Source of the DNA: Conoideocrella luteorostrata
Lineage: Eukaryota > Ascomycota > Sordariomycetes > Hypocreales > Clavicipitaceae
DNA: 17,904 nucleotides
Reading direction: 5' to 3'
Assembly: GCA_032433595.1 (NCBI GenBank)
Contig: JASWJB010000545.1
Span: 1-17,904, forward strand
In this document: positions 10,141 through 17,904 of the stretch, piece by piece
Position numbering within the stretch: the stretch's first letter is position 1
Layout of the letters: each line of letters begins with the position of its first letter
Translations under genes and position numbers: made by a program
The notes under the pieces: generated by a model
Seen by the model: only the letters and a program-made list of their open reading frames with translations
Told to the model about the DNA's origin: nothing
Database searches by the model: none

Positions 10141-10148
10141 TATATATA
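10141..10148 (-). promoter_or_regulatory. TATA box, MFS permease
   Basis: TATATATA, self-complementary, 138 nt upstream of the minus-strand ATG at 10003. Assigned to this gene by position only. Confidence 0.45.
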
Positions 10149-10546
10149 CATACACATAACATGTATGTTGAATTAGATCATGCTGGCGTCGAAAGTGAGT
10201 ATTGGGATGAATTGAAGTAGAGGCTAAGGACGGTTCCCCATGGGGAGAATGAACATGTGGGGACAAGTGGGCGGGACGGGGAAATAAAGACATCGGAGAA
10301 ATACGACGTATTATTCCTCGCAACTTCTTCAGGGTAAACTAACTAACTAACTAAGCTCCCCAAGCCTGTACTGACCCGTTCCATGCCCAGGCCGGAGAAT
10401 TCGGGGAAATAAAGCGGAGAAATTTAAGACAATGCGATACGACGTGAATTCTAGTCAGGAGATGATTACGTGCTGAAATCCCAAGTGAGCCCATCTTTAT
10501 CGCCATTATCGTCTGACAGTCTTTGTATCTTTCATCCATCATATGA

Positions 10547-10553
10547 TATAAAT
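10547..10553 (+). promoter_or_regulatory. TATA box, GH1 beta-glucosidase
   Basis: TATAAAT, 112 nt before the ATG and followed by a C/A-rich leader, a common arrangement in fungal genes. Confidence 0.55.
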
Positions 10554-10559
10554 CTCGCC

Positions 10560-10578
10560 TTTAGCCGGCTGTGCTAAA
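10560..10578. promoter_or_regulatory. Inverted GCTAAA repeat resembling an XlnR/Xyr1 site
   Basis: TTTAGC (10560-10565) and GCTAAA (10573-10578) form a 6-bp inverted repeat with a 7-bp spacer. The left arm extends to TTTAGCC, the complement of GGCTAAA, the core bound by XlnR/Xyr1 cellulase and xylanase regulators. It lies just after the GH1 TATA box, close to the likely transcription start, which weakens the case for activation from this spot. Confidence 0.35.
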
Positions 10579-10652
10579 CCACCCCCAGTTCAACACCCCC
10601 ATTCGCATCCTAGACGTGCTTCCACACTCACCCAGTCACTGCTAAACCCTAA

Positions 10653-12314
<1,662 letters not shown>

Positions 12315-12626
12315 CTCAATCAAGCATGAGTAGTTGTGTATGTATGCAAGCGGACGACTTCGCGAACAGCGGCAACTAGAATGAGCTGGTTCCGAGAGCA
12401 GGCGTGTGATTATGAACATAGACATAGAAACGAACGGAATTATTTTAATTGAATGAACCTACTATTCGCGCCTGGAGTATATATGCGAAAGTATCAGAGC
12501 AAGAAATCCCACCAAACAAACTGCTTCCGGGTCTAATACATGCCTCAGATATATGCTGACATTACAAAAGTATTAAGCCAAAGACCAGCTTGTAGCTAAT
12601 ACTACGCTCCAACCATCATCATAGTC
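12315..12626. other. Intergenic, convergent 3' regions of GH1 and regulator genes
   Basis: A 312-bp AT-rich stretch that should contain both 3' untranslated regions. I see no coding region, RNA gene or repeat in it. Confidence 0.6.
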
Positions 12627-14837
12627 TTACATTGCCCAAGTAGACGTATTTTTCAGAGCATCTGAGGCCTTGGAATCAAGCCTCGTTAAAATATCGAGCA
12701 AAATGCTAAAATCGGCCCTTGCTCTGGCTGCCAGCGGCGAAGCTTGGTTTCGGTGAATTATAGACAGCAGGGTGGCGCCAATTAAACGTATCTTCTCCAC
12801 CTACGGACAGTAGCTATATTAGTATTTTACCGGTTTTGTTCAGCCCACAGGACTTTGAATATTGCAAAGGGGACTTACGTATGGTTCGCCGTTGACTTGT
12901 AAGGACCAAAACGGAGCCTCGTGCATTACTCTCAACATGTCCCTCACAATCTCAGTCCTGCGTAAATCAGCTTGCTCGGCTCCTGGAGCGAAGAAGGCAA
13001 TATCTTCGAATTTTTGGGTAATCACCATTCGAAGACAGTGAAAAGAGACTTGGAGGTTTGCACACTGGATTACAAATTGATTTGCTTCCGAGATCGGAGT
13101 GTTGACGCGGTTGGGAGCCGATGTCGTAAAGGTATATGTGTGTAGGTATGATGGCAGATCGTCCATGCAGGTAATGAAATGAACGTATAGGGAGTCCAGG
13201 CACTGCCTCTCGGGCTCGGTCAAGACTTGGCTCGGTGGATTGTCTGGACTAAACTCGATAGACTTTTGGTCTTGAAACAGTCTGATTTGAATTATTAAGT
13301 CAGAGGCCGCCTGCCAGAGCTTCAAGTTGGCGTTGAATCCGGTAATGAAGTTTTTTGAAGGCGTGGCAACGTTGCTTCTATTTCCAATAGGGGCGGAACG
13401 CTCGTCAATGCCTGTTGGATACGCGGTGGTGACCCCAGTCTCGAACGAGTACTTATGCATCGTGATGGGGCGATTATTCAGGATTGCGGCCGATTTGTCA
13501 CCCATGTACACTATCCAAAAGGCTCGGCGACGCAACTCAGCCTCAACTACGGATAGCCCTTCCAATGAAGACTCGTCGTATAGCCTCATTACTTGAGCCA
13601 GTCTTGTCGCTTCGCCAAAAATGTGCCATGAATACTTTGGCTTGCCTGCGGCATGGACGCAATTGGAATGGAAGTAACGAATCGTAATGGAGTTTGCATT
13701 TGGGCACTCCAGGTCCGCTTCCAAATAGCTATTTAGGCAGTCCCTTGAGGCTTGAAGAAAGAGCTCAGCCACTGCTTCGCCTTCAGGAAACAGATTATTC
13801 GGCAAGAGAAACGCGGCCTCAGCACAGACAGCGGTGATTAGCGTGTAAGTGGCATCGTGCCAACAGGCCAATGCCTCGCTTCCGGAAACAGAAGCAACAT
13901 CGGGTGATGGAATTGCCGTCCAGACCGAGGGGCTCAAGGCTGGTAACGTATCCGCAGCGCGTTGTCGCTCTATTCCATTCCGTGGTGCGGTTTGGAACGG
14001 CGAGCTAGATGGCTGCGACGCAAAGAACGAAAAGCCTTCGCGGAGGCTCGGCTCGTGCACGAGCGGAGTAAGCGGGTATAGATACTGAAAAAACAGGCTG
14101 AAACATTGCTCGACGACCTGTTCAAGCACCTTGTTTTGTAAAGCCAAGGCTCTGGATAAGTTGCGCCAGCGCCTGAGAGCAGAAACCCCGGACGGTGCTG
14201 CTGATGCCTGTGGACTCGTAATAGCAAAGTCTCGGGTCGATGTTGGAGAAAGACCGATGGAGGCAGCCACGCTAAGCTGGTGCGCAGCAACTGGTTCCCA
14301 AGAAGTAGTTGATGAGTTTGAAGGGCTGGCAAAGGTAGCGCCAGGGTTGCTGTTGTCGTTGCTGTTGCTATTGCCGATGCTGCTGGTGGTGCCGATGCTG
14401 TTGCTATTGCCGATGCTCCTTATCCTCGTGGTGCCTTCAAACACTGCCGGCGGAACATGGGGGATACTTCTACGGCCGGAGAAAGTCGACACGGATTCCG
14501 GCGGAATAGTTGAATTCGACCTCTTCTTCGACTTAGGTCCGCGCTTGGCTAAAGGCAAATCAAAGGTGCAGCCAACGTTGTTGTCTCGGCAGTGTGAGCA
14601 AGTACCGGCAGCAGTCTCGTAATCGCACTATATTTTGCAGGTGAACGGGTCGCCTTGCGGTTAGCTTCCGAAAAAAGATCGACAAAGCTCCGACGGAGAA
14701 ATAGGACGGAGAGAAACCTTTGCTTTTCTTCGGCGACATCGATCACACGCTCGGGTAATGGCCTGCCGGCGTGGTCTATCTCGAGCACCAGGCGACAAAT
14801 GCCGTCGTGGAGGCGAGCCCGGTAATGAGCTGCTCAT
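12627..14837 (-). CDS. Zn2Cys6 fungal transcription factor with fungal_trans domain
   Basis: Nuclear DNA-binding regulator of the GAL4-type class. Exons on the minus strand: 14837-14718, 14627-12879, 12800-12627; introns of 90 and 78 nt; 680 aa. The zinc cluster spans the first splice junction: C31, C34, C41, C50, C53 and C60 (CX2CX6CX8CX2CX6C), complete only after splicing. A basic KRGPKSKKR stretch follows and may serve as nuclear signal or linker. Residues of roughly 75-150 are low complexity (Ser, Asn, Gly repeats). The rest matches the helical fungal-specific regulatory domain, for example LFFQYLYPLTPLVHE and the later RRRAFWIVYMGDKSAAILNNRPI. The last exon, with a clear ACTAAT branch point, adds 57 residues. 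The first donor, GTTTCT, is unusual but is forced by zinc-cluster conservation. The start ATG is the only one in frame ahead of the cluster. Lying between the GH1 and secreted hydrolase genes, it is a good candidate for their pathway regulator; that is inference. Confidence 0.9.
14346..14418 (-). repeat. Coding trinucleotide-type repeat in the regulator
   Basis: Imperfect repeats built from TTGCTGTTG and TTGCTATTGCCGATGCT units (the latter duplicated). On the minus strand they encode the Ser-Ile-Gly-Asn-Ser-Asn rich stretch of the transcription factor. The repeat preserves the reading frame and is likely to vary in length between strains. Confidence 0.7.
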
Positions 14838-14903
14838 CTTGGCATGGTGACGATGTTCATTTGGCACGAGCTGAATGCTGCCCAAAGAAAAAAAGAAAAT
14901 TCC

Positions 14904-14937
14904 GGGGAATGGGGAACGGGGAACGGGGAACACGGGG
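14904..14937 (+). repeat. GGGGAAC tandem repeat with G-quadruplex pattern
   Basis: Five runs of exactly four G (14904-14907, 14911-14914, 14918-14921, 14925-14928, 14934-14937) separated by loops of 3, 3, 3 and 5 bases. This fits the standard intramolecular G-quadruplex pattern. It lies 67-100 bp upstream of the regulator ATG, on the strand that is the template for the regulator. Confidence 0.75.
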
Positions 14938-15391
14938 AAAAAGGCGACGCGGGAATGTCAAGGGGGAATTTCGGGGTTTTATTGCCAGTCGATCAAAGTA
15001 TCTTTTCCTCGCTCCTTGGCTCTTGTCCCTTCCGCCGTACTCAATTCCTCGTTCCTGTCTTCTCCTCGCTCCTTCTCTTCTCTTCTTCCGCTGACGACAT
15101 GGCATAGCCACGTGGATGAGGTGGATGGGCGGATCCACACTTTTATTGACTCCAAGTCCAATTCTCCGCATTCCAGCTTTCAGCTGCGAGCGGGGGCCAA
15201 AAACCTGAGGTGATGGATGCATTAAATTATGCCGTGTGATATCACCGCGCGTTGACGGCTGATAATAATTGCACTTCGCTTGCGGTTGTGGCACCGTTGC
15301 TAATTCTAGATGGTGGTTGCTGCACCTCGGGGGGCCAATATTTCGTGTTAAGCTTGGCTTACGTGCATATCAATATATTGACTAACACAAG

Positions 15392-15397
15392 TATAAA
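15392..15397 (+). promoter_or_regulatory. TATA box, secreted hydrolase
   Basis: TATAAA, 125 nt before the ATG at 15522. If used, the transcript would start after most of the upstream open frame, which supports the ATG at 15522 as the start. Confidence 0.5.
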
Positions 15398-15521
15398 TGA
15401 TGATACCCTAACGACTGGCGGCTTTGGACCATTGAGGGGCGAGCTACTCCTTGGCCCAGCAACTTCCATAGCTCCCAGCTGTCTTCCTACCGAGTCCTGC
15501 ATAGCGTCGCTCTCGTCGAAC

Positions 15522-17517
15522 ATGAAATCGCCCTTTGCTGCACCACTCGTGGTTGTCTCCGGGCTCGCACTCACGTCGGCGCTGCCATCGGCCCAATCTC
15601 CCCGCGAAGAACAATCACGTATCAGATCCCCAAATTGTCGCTTTGCGGCTGGCTGGGCCCAAAAGGACATCTTACAGAATCCTTCCGCATTCGAGTGGGA
15701 CGTACTCTACTGGGAGGGCAAGTTTCATCAAAATGATGTGGCATACAACACTGCCAATGGAATGACATATGATGGCACACAGTTGGACTGGACCACTGGA
15801 GCAAAGACGAAAAAGCATCCCTTCAGCGCTGCCAGTAAAGAGGTAAGTGTCGAATTATCGTTCTTACTATCAACTTGAAAGTCAAGACTGAGACGGTGCA
15901 TTAAATAGGCTCTTCAAATCATGATGTACGCCCATGCAATTGCCGGCTCGAAAGAAGCAGCTCGCTTTCTCACTCCTGACACGCCTTCCAAAGCACCCAA
16001 ATTCGCTGCATCCATTATGAAGACAAAGCTGCGCGCATATCTCAGCTTCAACCAGACGCACCCTGGCTTTGGTGGATTTTTGCCTTGGATGACAACGAGT
16101 GAAAGCCAACTATCGCCTACATGGGATTGGGTCAACCGCGTTCCTGCCCTGGACAACGGGTAAGCCTAAAATCATAGTTCTAAGGAAAGGAAATGCAGAA
16201 AACTGACTGGATTCTTGTTAAATGGCAGTGAGCTGGTCTGGGCTGTCTACGCATGTATCCATGCCTTGGAACAGAGTCGTGATCGGTCATTTAAGGACCT
16301 CGCGAGAGGATGGCAAAAGTGGCTAGATTATGTCAAGACAACTGCCTCTACGGTATTTTACCGAGGTAACGGTCGCGTATGTGCAGTGACAAAAATCAAG
16401 GATCAAACAAAACCGCTCAAAGACCCTCAGCAAGGCTATGAATGTGAAGGCACGGGCTACCTCGATGATCCTTATGAGGGCGAACTTTTCACGCACTTCT
16501 TGAACTCGTTTGGAGGGTTGCCTAAGGCAGAGAAGGATGCGCTGTGGCAAGCCAAGAGGGCGAAACTTGTGAGGGTGGAGTATAATATGGGCGGTTACGG
16601 GCCGATTACCGTCGAGCAAGGTGAGTATCTTGCCAAATTTTGTGTTACACATACTGTGTGCGACTAACATGGTGTTAGGGTACTGGTTCTCCGGCCACGA
16701 GCCTTGGAAGGTTCTAGAGTTGCCGTACTACGACGTGGACCTTGTAAAGTAAGTTGATCGCTTGGCTGCACAGTTAATTTTCTGTGCGTATTGCGTCAAA
16801 CGTCTTACTTACGCTGTTTTACAAACATAAGGAGATTATACCACAATGCCGAAAGAGCGCGAACATGCAACTCAGTTGTGACAAAAATTCCCGGTCTGTT
16901 TGCATCCGTCAACAATTCCACCAATGTCACAACCGACGAAATCATCGGCTACATCTCTCCCGCCGGCATCCCTTCCATTGCCAGCCAAAAGGAGCAAGAG
17001 CATGACGTGATTACCCCGTACGGCACGTGGCCGACCATCATGTTTGACAAAGCCGTCGGATTGGCTTGGTGGCACAACATGGTGATGGCTAAGAAGATGC
17101 AAAGTATTTTTCCCCGTACGACCTTGTACGAAATCAACCCTCGCTGACATTTGGGAATAAGATCCATACGGAAGCACCGAATCAACAAGAGTAGATGGAA
17201 AGCTGGTTTCTGCTCTTGTCACTTGGGATAGTAAAATTACAACCGTCGTTGCCCTTCTTGGCGGCGTTGGTGATTTAGTTCGCTCGAAGATGAAGAAGGA
17301 TGGTATTTACAACGAGTTTATTTCGACTACTCAGGTACGTTTTCTTGACGGGCTCAATTACCTACATCTGATACTAGGACTAATGTGTAGCAAGCAGAGA
17401 GAATATAGCCGTGTGTTCAAGGATTTGAAAGGAGAGAATATTCCTTTGTGCTTGCCCAAGGAGCGTGTGCCGGATGCTGGGTTGAAGGACTTTACACTCT
17501 GTTCGATCTACAAATAG
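15522..17517 (+). CDS. Secreted glycoside hydrolase, probable GH162 endo-beta-1,2-glucanase
   Basis: Exons: 15522-15842, 15909-16159, 16229-16620, 16679-16748, 16832-17103, 17162-17334, 17398-17517; 532 aa. The N-terminus is a typical signal peptide (MKSP, hydrophobic PLVVVSGLALTSALPSA, cleavage near residues 20-26), so the enzyme is secreted. The body shows features of an alpha/alpha-barrel hydrolase: NGMTYDG (79-85), HPFSAASKEALQIMMYA (99-115), GFGGFLPW (160-167), WDWVNRVPALDNGELVWA (179-196), DDPYEGELF (270-278), EYNMGGYGP (308-316), GYWFSGHEPWK (322-332), PYGTWPTIMFDKAVGLAWW (407-425) and VTWDSK (454-459). E274 or E276 and D457 are candidate catalytic acids; their spacing is close to that of the general acid and base I recall for the GH162 enzyme of Talaromyces funiculosus. 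The GH162 call is recognition from memory, not a search; GH144 or an unnamed barrel family remain possible. The last intron may end at 17394 instead of 17397, adding one Gln. Context with a GH1 enzyme, a permease and a regulator supports a glucan-degrading role. Confidence 0.6.
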
Positions 17518-17904
17518 TTCAAGGCACAGGAAAGAAAAACCAAGTTCAAACTTAACATAGTTACATTCAGTCGAGTAAAAAAACAAATGAGACGTGTTTT
17601 CTGTGTGCTAATTACCGTAATAAGCGGATCAGGACAGAGCTCAACAACAAATTCCACACGCTGTTGCACATTTCATCAGGCGCCCACCTTCTACATGCTG
17701 TCCTTTAAAAATACTAAATATGTCCTGAGAGTTAAGTTTGTTCAGTATTATTAATAAAGTATGAAGGTACTACTCCGTAATTGGTCATCCTTAAGCAAGG
17801 GAGCTATTGCGGCTGTTTTACGAATAAAACTATTTTATTTTATTTGCGTTATTTTTGGTTTTTTTTATTTTCATGCCTCATTTCTCTTTTTTTTTTTTTT
17901 TTTT
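17518..17904. other. 3' region of the secreted hydrolase and window edge
   Basis: No gene is visible. A polyadenylation-like AATAAA is at 17753-17758, about 236 nt after the hydrolase stop. TACTCCGTA at 17771-17779 repeats half of the palindrome found upstream of the polyol dehydrogenase. The last 16 bases are a pure T run and the preceding sequence is very T-rich. Confidence 0.6.

Larger units (their letters stand above)
14838..15521. promoter_or_regulatory. Divergent promoter of the Zn2Cys6 regulator and secreted hydrolase
   Basis: A 684-bp region without a supported gene. It holds a five-run G tract (14904-14937) near the regulator start, one CreA-type match CCGGGG at 14902-14907, a long pyrimidine-rich stretch at about 15005-15090, a CGG-N8-CCG at 15283-15296, and a TATA-like TATAAA at 15392-15397, 125 nt before the hydrolase ATG. 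The frame of the hydrolase stays open back to 15252, but that extension carries no recognisable domain. Confidence 0.6.

Noticed and set aside
15099..15107. Two-codon upstream ORF (ATG GCA TAG) before the secreted hydrolase
   Set aside because: It lies upstream of the likely TATA box and so is probably not in the transcript.
15252..15521. 90-codon in-frame N-terminal extension of the secreted hydrolase
   Set aside because: Starting at 15522 gives a clean signal peptide, and a TATA-like element lies inside the extension at 15392; the extension itself has no domain.

Overview
The window looks like a piece of a filamentous ascomycete (Pezizomycotina) genome. All seven protein genes carry short introns of 48-100 nt with GT..AG borders and CTAAC/CTGAC-like branch points. 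Products include a fungal Zn2Cys6 regulator and fungal-type MFS sugar transporters, and TATA-type promoters are present. A Sordariomycete is plausible, but the sequence alone does not settle the class. The window starts and ends in T homopolymer tracts, so it may be a whole short contig bounded by assembly breaks.

Layout, left to right: (1) xylitol/sorbitol-type polyol dehydrogenase, + strand, 407-1549, 2 exons; (2) MFS sugar/polyol transporter, - strand, 4261-2300, 5 exons; (3) dihydroorotase (URA4 type) of pyrimidine synthesis, + strand, 6395-8132, 10 exons; (4) MFS transporter of the lactose/cellodextrin permease group, - strand, 10003-8364, 2 exons; (5) intracellular GH1 beta-glucosidase, + strand, 10665-12314, 4 exons; (6) Zn2Cys6 transcription factor, - strand, 14837-12627, 3 exons; (7) secreted glycoside hydrolase, most likely a GH162-type endo-beta-1,2-glucanase, + strand, 15522-17517, 7 exons. 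Strands alternate strictly, which gives three divergent promoter regions (4262-6394, 10004-10664, 14838-15521) and three convergent junctions.

The most interesting reading is that genes 4-7 form a compact utilisation module. A secreted endo-glucanase would cut an extracellular glucan, an MFS permease would import the short oligosaccharides, a cytosolic GH1 enzyme would release glucose, and a local Zn2Cys6 factor would control the set. If the hydrolase really is GH162, the substrate would be beta-1,2-glucan and the imported sugar sophorose or sophoro-oligosaccharides. Genes 1 and 2 add a polyol/pentose dehydrogenase and a second sugar transporter with a dense cluster of CreA-type carbon-repression motifs upstream. 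The dihydroorotase is a housekeeping gene sitting inside this sugar-related block.

Exon boundaries were worked out by hand from splice signals, reading phase and family conservation, and have no transcript support. All seven assembled coding sequences are in phase and end in a stop codon. Substrate assignments for the transporters and the GH162 assignment rest on recognising motifs, not on a database search.
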